Source: Microtetraspora fusca
GTDB taxonomy: Bacteria; Actinomycetota; Actinomycetes; Streptosporangiales; Streptosporangiaceae
Length of the DNA: 64,000 bases
Assembly (NCBI RefSeq): GCF_001570365.1
Contig: NZ_BBYK01000067.1
Coordinates: 1-64,000, forward strand
Reading direction: 5' to 3'
In this document: positions 15,079 through 24,419 of the stretch, piece by piece
Layout: each line of letters starts with the position of its first letter
Numbering within the stretch: position 1 is the first letter of the stretch
Notes under the pieces: model-generated
Seen by the model: the letters and a program-made list of their open reading frames with translations, nothing else
Told to the model about the DNA's origin: nothing
Databases searched by the model: none
Made by a program: the position numbers and the translations under genes

Positions 15079-16323
15079 GTGCACGCCGTCGCCGCCGCGT
15101 TGCGCAGCGCGGTCACCTACCGCCGGTGGGCCTGCCTGGTCCTCGGCGGGGCGCTGCTGATGCCGTACATGATGGCGGGCGAGGTGGTGGCGGCGGTGTG
15201 GTACCGCTCGCCGGGCGTGGGCGACCCGCTGCTGTCGGTCCAGCCGCTGATCTTCCTGGCCGTCCTTCCCGTCGTCGCCGTCTCGGGCCTGTTCCTGCCG
15301 GTACGCGCGTTCGAGATCGTGGCGGCCCGGGCGCTGCTCGGCGTCTCCCTGGAGGCTCCCCCTCCCCACGCCCGGCGCACCTGGCCGGAGCGCCTGCGCA
15401 CCACCGCGTGGTTCACCGCCCATCTCGCGATCGGCGGCGTGGCCAGCGGGCTGGCGCTCGCGCTCGTGCCGTTCGCGATCTGGGCGGCGGCGCTGCCGCT
15501 GGTGCACGGCCCCATACCCGTCGGCGCACTCGTCGTCGAGACGGGTGCGGCGGCGTGGTGGGGACCGCCGCTCGCCGTGCTGACGCTCGTGGTGCTGTTC
15601 GGGGCGCTCGTGGGGGCGGGGGCGCTGCTGGCCGAGCTGGCCCCGGCCCTGCTCGGCCCGTCGCCCGAGGACCGGCTGGCCGCGGCCGAGGCGCACGCGC
15701 GGCGGCTGGCCGCCCGCAACCGCCTGGCCCGTGAGCTGCACGACTCGGTCGGGCACGCCCTCAGCGTCGTCACCGTCCAGGCCGCCGCGGCGGGCCGGGT
15801 CCTGGACCGGGACCCGGAGACGGCGCGGGCGGCCCTGGGGGCGATCGAGGAGTCGGCTCGGTCCGCCCTGGCCGAGCTGGACCACGTGATCGGGGTGCTG
15901 CGCGAGGGCGCGAGCCGCCGTGAGCCGGAGCCGACGCTGCGCGACCTGGACCGGCTCCTGGACTCCTCGGGCGCCCGGATCGTCCGCAGGATCGGCGATC
16001 TGTCCGGTGTGCCTCCGGTGGTGTCCCGGGAGGCGTACCGGATCGTCCAGGAGGCGCTCACCAACGCCCTCCGGTACGGCGCCGGCCCGGTCGAGGTGAC
16101 GCTGGACGTACGCGCCGGAAGCCTTGAGCTGGACCTGCGCAACGCCACGGAGTCGCGGCGGGCGGGCCTGCGCCGTACCGGTCGCGGCGTGGCGGGCATG
16201 CGGGAGCGGGCGGATCTGCTGGGCGGGGAGTTCACGGCCGGACCGGCCGAGGGAGGCTGGCGGGTCGTGGCCCGCCTGCCGCTCGATCCCCAGGGAGGGA
16301 CGCCTGGTTCGGGTGCGGCGTGA
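15079..16323 (+). CDS. sensor histidine kinase, NarL/DesK type
   Basis: This 414-residue membrane kinase has about five N-terminal membrane segments, then a HisKA_3 dimerisation domain with ARELHDSVGHAL (phospho-accepting H221) and a GHKL ATPase domain with REAYRIVQEALTNALRYG (N box) and RGVAGMRERADLLGGEF (G box). GTG 15079 is chosen because GGAAGGGGG lies at the right distance; an in-frame ATG at 15058 has no such site. Kinases of this family normally sit beside a LuxR-type response regulator, but none is adjacent. The nearest one in this window is at 24,761. Confidence 0.9.
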   Translation: MHAVAAALRSAVTYRRWACLVLGGALLMPYMMAGEVVAAVWYRSPGVGDPLLSVQPLIFLAVLPVVAVSGLFLPVRAFEIVAARALLGVSLEAPPPHARRTWPERLRTTAWFTAHLAIGGVASGLALALVPFAIWAAALPLVHGPIPVGALVVETGAAAWWGPPLAVLTLVVLFGALVGAGALLAELAPALLGPSPEDRLAAAEAHARRLAARNRLARELHDSVGHALSVVTVQAAAAGRVLDRDPETARAALGAIEESARSALAELDHVIGVLREGASRREPEPTLRDLDRLLDSSGARIVRRIGDLSGVPPVVSREAYRIVQEALTNALRYGAGPVEVTLDVRAGSLELDLRNATESRRAGLRRTGRGVAGMRERADLLGGEFTAGPAEGGWRVVARLPLDPQGGTPGSGAA

Positions 16324-16368
16324 TCCATACGGCGTCGAGGCCGGGGGCGCCGGACAGGACTGCCGGGC

Positions 16369-16683
16369 TCAGGTGGTGACCCGGGCCAGCACGATCCCGC
16401 CGACGATCAGGGCGAGCGCCGCCACCCTGCCCACCGACACGGGATCGTCGTTGACGACGATGCCCAGGGTGATCGCGCCGACGGCACCGATGCCGGTGAA
16501 GACGGCGTAGGCGGTGCCGACCGGCAGCGCGTTCATCGCCTGGGACAGCAGCCAGACGGCGGCCGCCATCAGGACCAGGCAGATCAGCGTGGGCAGCGGC
16601 CGGGTGAAGTTGTGCGTCGGCTTGATGCTCTGTGACCACGCCACCTCGACGAGCCCGGCCAGCAGCAGGATCAGCCACTTCAT
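16369..16683 (-). CDS. SMR-family exporter (SugE/Gdx-like)
   Basis: This 104-residue small multidrug resistance protein has four helices. Glu13 in LVEVAWSQSIKPT is the essential membrane carboxylate. PVGTAYAVFTGIGAVGA matches the family signature in helix 3. The wording of helix 1 is closer to SugE/guanidinium exporters than to EmrE, though this protein lacks the full Gdx pattern. Its ATG overlaps the azoreductase stop by four bases, so the pair is one operon. Confidence 0.85.
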   Translation of the reverse strand: MKWLILLLAGLVEVAWSQSIKPTHNFTRPLPTLICLVLMAAAVWLLSQAMNALPVGTAYAVFTGIGAVGAITLGIVVNDDPVSVGRVAALALIVGGIVLARVTT

Positions 16684-17306
16684 CCGGCTGCCTCCTTGAG
16701 CGCCGCGGCCAGTGACTCCTCGTGCCGGTCACGCAGGTGCGCCAGCGCCGGGTCGAGGCGTGCGTTGACCAACTCCGCGTGGATGAACGTCACGTCCTCG
16801 ACCCTGAAGTGCCCCTTGAAGAAGTCGCGCAGGTAGCGCTCCTGGTGGTCGTACGGCTCGCGGGCCGTGCCGGGGCCGTACGCGCCGCCGCGGGCGCTCG
16901 TCACCACGAACGAGCGCCCGTCGAGCGACATCTTGGGAAAGGTGATCTGGTCGAGCCAGGCCTTCAGCGACGAGGGGATCGAGTAGTTGTACATCGGCGT
17001 GCCGATGAGAATCACCTCGGCCGCGACCACCTCCTGGAGCAACGGCTCCACGACGGCCCAGGCCTGGCGCTGGGCAGGGGTGCGGACCGCCTCCCGATAG
17101 CGCGAGATGTCGGTGATCTCGTGCTCCAGGATGTGGTCGCACAGCTCGGTCCACGCCTCGCCGATGTGCGGCACGGGTTGCGTGGCCAGGTCGCGGTAGA
17201 CGTAGCCGGCCTGTGGGTGGGCGGCCCGCCAGGTCGCGGCGTACACGCCCGACAGCCTCCGCGAGAACGACGCCCGGCGGGCGCTGGCGTCCAGGTGCAG
17301 CAGCAT
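16680..17306 (-). CDS. FMN-dependent NADH-azoreductase
   Basis: This 208-residue flavodoxin-fold quinone/azo reductase is cytoplasmic. The start reads LLHLDASARRASFSRRL, which binds FMN phosphate in AzoR. GTPMYNYSIPSSLKAWLDQI is the AzoR signature, and TSARGGAYGPG follows in the usual place. ATG 17306 has GAGGAGAG upstream. It is the first gene of an operon with the SMR exporter and is divergent from a TetR gene across a paired operator. The module looks like a response to quinones or cationic toxic compounds. Confidence 0.9.
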   Translation of the reverse strand: MLLHLDASARRASFSRRLSGVYAATWRAAHPQAGYVYRDLATQPVPHIGEAWTELCDHILEHEITDISRYREAVRTPAQRQAWAVVEPLLQEVVAAEVILIGTPMYNYSIPSSLKAWLDQITFPKMSLDGRSFVVTSARGGAYGPGTAREPYDHQERYLRDFFKGHFRVEDVTFIHAELVNARLDPALAHLRDRHEESLAAALKEAAG

Positions 17307-17330
17307 GATCTCTCCTCGCCACAGATATGT

Positions 17331-17370
17331 GGACACACTGTCCAGTTGAATATAACCGGACAGTGCGTCC
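17331..17370. promoter_or_regulatory. paired TetR operator between azoreductase and tetR genes
   Basis: GGACACACTGTCC (17331-17343) and GGACAGTGCGTCC (17358-17370) are inverted copies matching at 12 of 13 bases. The first is itself a palindrome, GGACA-CAC-TGTCC. They fill the divergent promoter region. A -10-like TACAAT at 17374-17379 sits just past the second copy, so binding would block both promoters. Confidence 0.65.
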
Positions 17371-17386
17371 AGATACAATGGGACGT

Positions 17387-17944
17387 ATGGAGAGAGCCGA
17401 CGCCGCGCGCAACCGGGCACGGATCCTCGAGGCGGCCGCACAGCTGTTCGCGGAGCGGGCGCCGCAGGACGTGACGATGGACGACATCGCCAAGATGGCC
17501 GGGGTGGGCCGGGGCACGCTCTACCGCCGCTACCCCGACCGGGCGTCGATCGCCGTGGCGCTGCTCGATGAGCACGAGCGTGACCTGCAAGAACGCCTGC
17601 TGCGCGGCGAGCCTCCCCTGGGCCCGGGAGCGCCACCCGCCGAGCGGCTGGCCGCCTTCTACTCCGCCATGGTGCGCCTGCTTGAGGGCCACTCCCACCT
17701 GGTGCTCGGCTCGGAGGTGGGCCGCTCCCGCTTCGAGACGGGCGCGTACGGCTTCTGGCGCGCACACGTGCGCGCGCTCCTGGCCGCCGCGGGCACGCCC
17801 GAGCCGGACGCGCTGGTCGACGTCCTGCTCGCCCCCCTGGCCCCCGAGGTGTACGGCTACCAGCGCACGGTGCTCGGCCTCACTCCGGAGCAGATCACCG
17901 GGGCACTGGCCAGACTGACGAGGACGCTGGACCCGAGGTCCTGA
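17387..17944 (+). CDS. TetR-family repressor of the azoreductase/SMR operon
   Basis: This 185-residue protein has an N-terminal TetR helix-turn-helix (RARILEAAAQLFAERAPQDV, then MDDIAKMAGVGRGTLYRRYPDR) and a ligand-binding C-terminal domain. Two ATGs are near, 17378 and 17387. The TACAAT at 17374-17379 would place transcription start at about 17386, so a leaderless start at 17387 is attractive. It is divergent from the genes it most likely controls, with the operator in between. Confidence 0.88.
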   Translation: MERADAARNRARILEAAAQLFAERAPQDVTMDDIAKMAGVGRGTLYRRYPDRASIAVALLDEHERDLQERLLRGEPPLGPGAPPAERLAAFYSAMVRLLEGHSHLVLGSEVGRSRFETGAYGFWRAHVRALLAAAGTPEPDALVDVLLAPLAPEVYGYQRTVLGLTPEQITGALARLTRTLDPRS

Positions 17945-18061
17945 TGGTCCGCGAGGGCCGGCACGGCGGCCCTCCGGAACCTGCTCGGCTTCGCGCGCAC
18001 GCGCCGGCCACCACGTTGAGAGGCGCGCCCAGCCGGTGCGGCACGTCGAGGGGCCTCCCCC

Positions 18062-18676
18062 TTACTGATCAGCCGCCCGCCCCGCAGGGTCACCGTGGAT
18101 GACGCCCGCGCGGGCGGCGGCGGCAGCGGCGTCGGCCGCGCGTACCGCGTCGCGTTCGGTGACCGGCTCGTGGGTGACGAACAGCCGGTAGTAGATCGGG
18201 GCGACGGCCATCCTGATCACGTCGGCGCCGTCCGTGTCCGCCGGCAGTTCTCCCCGCTCGACGGCTCGCCGCACCACTTCGGCCGCCTGCTCGTGGCGGG
18301 CCATGAAGAAGTCGTGCAGGGATCGCGCGGCGTCGCCGTTCTGCACGGCCGCCGCCACGAACGCGGCGGAGATCGGCCCGGCGACGGGATCGGCGAACCC
18401 GCCCTGCACCAGCCGGACGATCGCCCTCAGATCACCCCGGAAGGAGCCGGTGTCGGGTATCGGCCACGGCTCCTCCCGCGCGAGCTCCAGCGCGTCCGCG
18501 ATCAGTCCCTCCACGCTTCCCCAACGGCGGTACACGGTCGTCTTGTGGACGCCTGAGCGGATCGCCACATTCTCCACCGTCAGTCCGCTGTAGCCGTGTT
18601 CGGCCAGCTCGGCGAGGGTCGCCTGCCGTACGGCGTCGCGCACCCGCGCGCTGCGACCACCGGGACGCTGCTCCAA
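18062..18676 (-). CDS. TetR-family regulator divergent from the ABC-F/Vgb operon
   Basis: This 204-residue protein has a TetR helix-turn-helix (LAELAEHGYSGLTVENVAIR, then SGVHKTTVYRRWGSVEGLIA) and a C-terminal domain of the TetR_C_11 type with FFMARHEQAAEVVRRAVERGE. It is divergent from the ABC-F resistance gene with a 13-bp-arm operator in the 74-base gap, so it is the probable drug-responsive repressor of that operon and of itself. The 117 bases to the preceding tetR gene show nothing notable. Confidence 0.88.
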   Translation of the reverse strand: MEQRPGGRSARVRDAVRQATLAELAEHGYSGLTVENVAIRSGVHKTTVYRRWGSVEGLIADALELAREEPWPIPDTGSFRGDLRAIVRLVQGGFADPVAGPISAAFVAAAVQNGDAARSLHDFFMARHEQAAEVVRRAVERGELPADTDGADVIRMAVAPIYYRLFVTHEPVTERDAVRAADAAAAAARAGVIHGDPAGRAADQ

Positions 18677-18686
18677 AATCTACTCC

Positions 18687-18727
18687 AGTTGCGTTAAGCC
18701 TCATGACAATGCTAGCTTAACGCTACT
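18687..18727. promoter_or_regulatory. TetR operator of the ABC-F/Vgb operon
   Basis: AGTTGCGTTAAGC (18687-18699) and GCTTAACGCTACT (18715-18727) form an inverted repeat with 12 of 13 matching positions and a perfect GCGTTAAGC/GCTTAACGC core. A further partial copy, AGTTGCG, lies at 18730-18736. The site sits between the divergent start codons. Confidence 0.65.
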
Positions 18728-18750
18728 AAAGTTGCGATTGGAGCTCTTTC

Positions 18751-20243
<1,493 letters not shown>

Positions 20244-20250
<7 letters not shown>

Positions 20251-21074
20251 TCAATGGTTCTCCTTACGGCGTCGTCACCGGTCCCGACGGCGCGCTGTGG
20301 TTCACGCTCGTCCATCAGGGACAGATCGGGCGGGTCGTACCGGGCGAGGAGCCCACGATCTTCCAGCTCGATCCTGCCGACGGCCAACCCACCGTGATCA
20401 CCGTGGGGCATGACGCATCGTTGTGGTTCACCGAGTTCGTCGGTGGCCGGATCGGGCGGATCACCCTGGACGGCACAGTCACCGCCTTCGAGGTGGCCTC
20501 GCCGTATGGCATCGCCGCCGGCCCCGACGGGGCCATGTGGTTCACCCAGCTCCAGGGTGATCGGATCGGCCGCATCACCGCGGCGGGCGAGGTCACCCTC
20601 CACCCGCTGCCCACCGAAGGCGCGATGCCGTCGGCGATCGCGGCGGGGCCTGACGGCGCGCTCTGGTTCACGCTCAACCAGGGCAACGCGATCGGCCGCA
20701 TAACCGTCGACGGCGAGGTGACGCAGTACGCGCTGCCCACGGCAGGCGCCGCTCCGGTGGGCATCTGCGCCGGACCGGACGAGGCGCTGTGGTTCGTGGA
20801 GATCGGCGCGGGCCAGGTGGGCCGGATCGACACCTCCGGCGCGATCAGCGAGTTCCCGCTGCCTGATCGAGCCGCCAGGCCGCACGCCATCGTGACCGGC
20901 CGGGACGGCGCCCTCTGGTTCACCGAGTGGGGCATCGGCAAGCTGGGCCGCATCACCACCGAGGGCAAGATCGAGGAGTATCCGCTGGAGGGCGCCGAAC
21001 CCCACGGGCTCACGGTCGGGCCCGACGGCGCGATCTGGGTCGCGATGGAGTCCGGGGCCCTGGTGCGGAGCTGA
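20244..21074 (+). CDS. vgb: virginiamycin B lyase (streptogramin B lyase)
   Basis: This 276-residue seven-bladed beta-propeller is made of repeated GPDGALWFT / IGRIT units. Vgb enzymes linearise type B streptogramins by cleaving the ester bond without water, using a metal. Residues matching the published active site are present: Tyr8 in SPYGVV, His214 in RPHAIV, and Glu252 and His254 in GAEPHGL. The length is close to the usual ~295. Its ATG lies inside the 3' end of the ABC-F gene (seven-base overlap), so both are made together under the divergent TetR. A hairpin terminator follows at 21186. Confidence 0.9.
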
Positions 21075-21185
21075 CCAGGCCGCGACGACATGCCTGAAGC
21101 CTTCATGACCCTTGCCACCGCCATCATCTGCCGGCGACGCCTCGTCCGCTGATCATTGTGTTAGAGCTTCTCAGGAACGTAAGGC

Positions 21186-21203
21186 CAGGCCGGATGTCCG
21201 GCC
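21186..21203 (+). terminator. hairpin downstream of vgb
   Basis: AGGCCGG (21186-21192), loop ATGT and CCGGCCT (21197-21203) form a perfect 7-bp stem that can be lengthened with a bulge. It lies 112 bases after the vgb stop, in a gap with no other feature, and just before the end of a minus-strand gene, so it could serve both strands. Confidence 0.5.
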
Positions 21204-21211
21204 TGCCTGGA

Positions 21212-21850
21212 TCACGGCCCGTTTTGTACTCCTTCGATGATCATGTTCGCGGATCTAGAACGTGCGCAGCCATTGGCGGAGGCGGTCGACGAGGTTACGC
21301 CGTGCTCGATCTGGTCGTTCCGGTAGACCAGACCGTCCGCCTCGCCCGTGCAGGAGCCCCACGTCAGGCGCGAGTCCAGGGCGGTCGGCTGCCTGCACAT
21401 CTGCTCGCCTGGCATGACCTGGTCGTACGCGTTGATCATGATGTACCGGTCAGGCGGGACCGCGTCCGGGTTCTTGGGGTGGAAGCTTTGGCCGCCCGGC
21501 CCGTTGCCGTAGTCGCGCTTGCCGGTGGGCAGGTAGCCGGGGATGGCGACCACGTAGGTGGTCTCCCTGTGAACGCCGTTGGCGGCCAGCCGCACCTCCA
21601 GTTCGTCCGGTGACTCGTGGCGCAGTACGACCACGCCGGCGCCGGTCAGCACCAGGCTCAGCCCGAGCGCGGCGGTGCTGAACTGCCAGCCGCGCAGGAA
21701 CATCGCGGCCACCAGAGCGAACGGGATCCCTTCAAGAAGGAACGTCAACAGTGGGTTGCGGCTTACTCCGAGCATGGCGACGTCGGTCGCTGCCCACCCC
21801 AGGGCCCACCCAACGGTTCCCCCACCCATGACCAGCAGCGCCCAGAGCAC
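21212..21850 (-). CDS. hypothetical membrane protein, 3' end probably frameshifted
   Basis: This 212-residue protein begins at GTG 21848-21850, directly after the stop of a small upstream gene. It has about four N-terminal membrane segments (residues 3-20, 32-52, 58-75 and 80-95), then an extracytoplasmic-type domain with a Cys pair (QMCRQPTALDSRLTWGSC). After NDQIEHG the frame loses normal character (SSTASANGCARSRSAN). The alternative phase from about 21300 gives RNLVDRLRQWLRTF and a stop at 21255, which reads like a genuine ending. I infer a one-base change near 21298-21305. Family not recognised. Confidence 0.6.
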   Translation of the reverse strand: MLWALLVMGGGTVGWALGWAATDVAMLGVSRNPLLTFLLEGIPFALVAAMFLRGWQFSTAALGLSLVLTGAGVVVLRHESPDELEVRLAANGVHRETTYVVAIPGYLPTGKRDYGNGPGGQSFHPKNPDAVPPDRYIMINAYDQVMPGEQMCRQPTALDSRLTWGSCTGEADGLVYRNDQIEHGVTSSTASANGCARSRSANMIIEGVQNGP

Positions 21851-22030
21851 TCAGCGACCGCCGGTCGCACCGAGAACCGACGCTTTACGGGCGGCCGCAA
21901 TCACCACGATCAGGTAGACCAGGACGGCCACGCCCGCCAGGGCGATGACGCCCAACAGGCGGGTGAAGGCTGTGCCCGTCCCGCCCTGGATAACGTGCTT
22001 CTCAACCGCCGGTCCGACGTCGTTCAGCAT
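21851..22030 (-). CDS. 59-residue single-pass membrane protein
   Basis: This small gene runs from ATG 22028-22030 to TGA 21851-21853; the next gene's GTG is the very next codon. The product has a short polar start (MLNDVGPAVEKHVIQGG), one strong membrane helix (about 24-46, LLGVIALAGVAVLVYLIVVI) and a basic tail. Codon bias is normal for the genome. It overlaps the 3' end of the rhodanese remnant by seven bases, as in a tight operon. Function unknown; co-transcription with the 212-residue membrane protein is likely. Confidence 0.6.
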   Translation of the reverse strand: MLNDVGPAVEKHVIQGGTGTAFTRLLGVIALAGVAVLVYLIVVIAAARKASVLGATGGR

Positions 22031-22236
22031 GCGCAGGTGAGGGAGCCCACCGGCGCGGTCAGCGGGTCGGCCGCGCGCCGCGAGACACCGGTCACGCCCT
22101 CGATCGGGAAACCCTCGCGGATCCGGTACTCGATGCCGCCGATCATCTCCTTGACCCGGTACCCGAGCGTGGCCAGGGCGAGCGCCGCGCGGGTCACGCC
22201 GTCACAGCCCGGACCCCAGCAGTAGGTGATGACCGG
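22024..22236 (-). pseudogene. rhodanese-domain C-terminal fragment
   Basis: The minus strand reads PVITYCWGPGCDGVTRAALA, then LATLGYRVKEMIGGIEYRIR and EGFPIEG, the active-site loop and C-terminal half of a rhodanese domain (catalytic Cys in YCWGPGC). An in-frame stop lies directly before PVITYC, and no N-terminal half exists. The break point at about 22236 is exactly where the opposite-strand Lrp fragment starts. The frame stays open through the end of the domain, so the loss may be recent. Confidence 0.7.
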
Positions 22237-22468
22237 CTACAAACCGTTCCACGATCTGGTCGACACGACTCCTGAGATCCTCGAGGCCCACCACGTGACC
22301 GGGGGAGACTGCTTCGCCCTGAAGGTCGTCGCCCGCTCGATGCGCCACCTGGAACTGACCACCGGCCGGATCGCCGGGCTGGGATCCGTCACCACCAGCG
22401 TCGTCTATTCGAGCCCACTCAGGAGCCGCGCGATCACGACCACAGGAGAACAGATCAGGCGAGTGTGA
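22237..22468 (+). pseudogene. Lrp/AsnC-family regulator C-terminal fragment
   Basis: The plus strand reads KPFHDLVDTTPEILEAHHVT, then GGDCFALKVVARSMRHLELT and TGRIAGLGSVTTSVVYSSPL, the RAM/ligand-binding half of an Lrp/AsnC regulator. The DNA-binding half is missing: sequence to the left is rhodanese coding on the other strand. GTG codons at 22226-22229 could start a short product, but without a DNA-binding domain it would not be a normal regulator. Confidence 0.7.
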
Positions 22469-22601
22469 GCTGGCGGAAGGGAGAGCGGCGGCGACGCCGG
22501 CGACGGGCGGCCCGGTCGATGTCGTACGCCTCCGCCAGGCCGCGCACCTGCTCGGCGTGAAGCTCGGCGAGGCCGTGGGCACCGGCGCAGCGCCGTGACA
22601 C
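22455..22601 (-). CDS. doubtful 48-codon ORF downstream of a tetR gene
   Basis: A frame from GTG 22599-22601 to a stop at 22455 ends GLAELHAEQVRGLAEAYDID and then an Arg-rich run RAARRRRRRRSPFRQLTLA. The end reads like a protein C-terminus, but there is no ribosome-binding site. It may be a fragment of a gene cut by the same events as its neighbours. Not recognised. Confidence 0.25.
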   Translation of the reverse strand: MSRRCAGAHGLAELHAEQVRGLAEAYDIDRAARRRRRRRSPFRQLTLA

Positions 22602-22653
22602 GCCGCCCGGCTCGAAGGTACTGACCGGTGCCTGGGCGACGCTGAAGGCCGGG

Positions 22654-23235
22654 TCAGGCCGGCAGGAGGGCCCGTAGGGCCAGGTCGGCGACCTCGCGGA
22701 TCTCCTTGCGGGTACGGCCCGCGGCCGCCTGGACCGCAATGCCGTCGGTGATGGTGTGGACGAGCCGGGCCAGAGTGGCCGGGTCCTGGCCGGGGGGCAG
22801 GTCGAGAGCTTGCTCAAGGCGCCGCCGAAGGGCCACCTCCCCGGCCATGCGGCAGGCCAGGGCCAGCTCGCGGACGGGGGCGGCGTCGGCGCCGCACGCG
22901 TGGACGGTATTCACATTCAGGCAGCCAGGGGGCGTGCGCGGTCCGGTGGTCAGCTCGACCGCCCCGTGGATCAGGCGCTCGACAACCTCCCGTACGGTGG
23001 CCGCCGCCAGAGCCTCGCGCGCGAACGCCCCCGGACCGCTGACGTAGCGGTCGAGGGCCTTGGCGAACAGTTGCTCTTTGGTGCCGAACGCCGCATAGAG
23101 GCTCGGCTTGTTGATGCCCATCGCCGCGGTCAGGTCCGACAGTGAGGTGCCCTCGTAGCCCTGCCGCCAGAACAGCTCAAGGGCGCGGTCGAGCGCGACG
23201 TCGGGATCGAAGGCGCGGGGGCGTCCTCCCGGCAT
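22654..23235 (-). CDS. TetR-family repressor of the Gfo/Idh oxidoreductase
   Basis: This 193-residue protein has a TetR helix-turn-helix (ALDRALELFWRQGYEGTSLS, DLTAAMGINKPSLYAAFGTK) and a C-terminal domain with PPGCLNVNTVHACG, typical of the TetR group that responds to quinones and other small electrophiles or drugs. It is divergent from the oxidoreductase gene, with two near-identical palindromes in the 107-base gap. Confidence 0.9.
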   Translation of the reverse strand: MPGGRPRAFDPDVALDRALELFWRQGYEGTSLSDLTAAMGINKPSLYAAFGTKEQLFAKALDRYVSGPGAFAREALAAATVREVVERLIHGAVELTTGPRTPPGCLNVNTVHACGADAAPVRELALACRMAGEVALRRRLEQALDLPPGQDPATLARLVHTITDGIAVQAAAGRTRKEIREVADLALRALLPA

Positions 23236-23257
23236 GCCGTTCCTCCTCAGAGTTTTA

Positions 23258-23321
23258 TACCTATCGGTACGTTACCTCTTGATTCCGCATCCGGCCTGCG
23301 TTATTTTCATACCGATCGGTA
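23258..23321. promoter_or_regulatory. two TetR operators TACC(T/G)ATCGGTA
   Basis: TACCTATCGGTA (23258-23269) lies close to the tetR start, and TACCGATCGGTA (23310-23321), a perfect 12-bp palindrome, lies close to the oxidoreductase start. One copy covers each divergent promoter, so the repressor probably controls both its own gene and its neighbour. Confidence 0.75.
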
Positions 23322-23342
23322 CATAACTAGGAGGTCGGTGAC

Positions 23343-24419
23343 GTGATCAGAACCGGAGTGGTAGGAGCCAGCGGGTGGGCCAGGGCTTCGCATCTGCCCG
23401 CTCTGACGGCGCTGTCGGAGTACGAGGTGACCGCGGTCGCGACGACCCGTCAGGAGAGCGCGGACCGGGTGGCGGCGGAGTACGGCGTGCCGCTGGCGTT
23501 CGCCGATCCGGGCATGCTCATCGCCCATGACCATGTGGAACTCGTCGTGGTGTCGGTGAAGGCTCCCGAGCACGCCAAAGTGATCAGGGCCGCCCTGGAG
23601 GCGGGCAAGCACGTGCTGTCCGAGTGGCCGTTGACCGTGGACCCCACCGAGGCGGCCGAGCTGGCCGATCTCGCCTCGGCCGCCGGGGTGGTGCACGCCG
23701 TGTGCCTGCAGGGCCACCACTCGCCGGACATGCGGTTCGTCACGGACCTGATCGCCGACGGGAGGATCGGCCGCCTGGAGTCGGCGATCCTGGTGGCCTC
23801 CGGCAGTCCGCTGGGCGGCGCCAGCCTCCCCGCCGAACTCGCATGGAGCACTGAACCCGCGGGCGGCACATCAGTGCTGACGATCATGGCGGGCCATTTC
23901 CTGCCGATGCTGGAGCAGATGGCAGGCCGACTGGTGGAGGTAACGGCAAGACTTCCCCGCCTGCACGACCGGGTCGCCGTTGCAGGGACCGGGAAGACGG
24001 TCGTCAACCGGATGCCCAGCCAGGTACTGCTCCATGGGCTCCTCGACAGCGGCGCCACCGCCTCGATCGCGGTGCACGGAGGCAGCGGGAGCCCCGACGG
24101 GTTCTTCGTGAAGCTCGTGGGCTCCGAGGGGACGCTGACCGCCACGCAGCCCAGACCGGGCGTCTACATGCACTGGACCGACTGGGACATCAGGTCCGAC
24201 GGCGAACGGGTGACCATCCCCGACGCGTACCGCACCGTCCCCTTCGACCCGGCGGCCGGACCGGTCGCCAACGTAGCGGCGCTCTACCAGGAGATCGCAC
24301 GTGCGCTCGCTGAGGGGCGCCCCGCGTACCCCGACTTCCACGCCGCCGCGCGCCACCACCGGGTACTCGCGGCGATCGAACGCGCCGCGGAGAGCGGCGG
24401 AACGGAGCAAGTCTCCTGA
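23343..24419 (+). CDS. Gfo/Idh/MocA-family NAD(P)-dependent oxidoreductase
   Basis: This 358-residue protein has an N-terminal Rossmann fold (IRTGVVGASGWARASHLPAL) and the second-domain hallmark EWPLTVDPTEAAELADLA, where Gfo/Idh enzymes usually read EKPL; here the conserved Lys is replaced by Trp. The C-terminal half forms the open-faced beta sheet. Members oxidise or reduce sugars and related compounds. GTG 23343 follows AGGAGG closely. Divergent TetR control suggests an inducible detoxification or catabolic role. Confidence 0.88.
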   Translation: MIRTGVVGASGWARASHLPALTALSEYEVTAVATTRQESADRVAAEYGVPLAFADPGMLIAHDHVELVVVSVKAPEHAKVIRAALEAGKHVLSEWPLTVDPTEAAELADLASAAGVVHAVCLQGHHSPDMRFVTDLIADGRIGRLESAILVASGSPLGGASLPAELAWSTEPAGGTSVLTIMAGHFLPMLEQMAGRLVEVTARLPRLHDRVAVAGTGKTVVNRMPSQVLLHGLLDSGATASIAVHGGSGSPDGFFVKLVGSEGTLTATQPRPGVYMHWTDWDIRSDGERVTIPDAYRTVPFDPAAGPVANVAALYQEIARALAEGRPAYPDFHAAARHHRVLAAIERAAESGGTEQVS

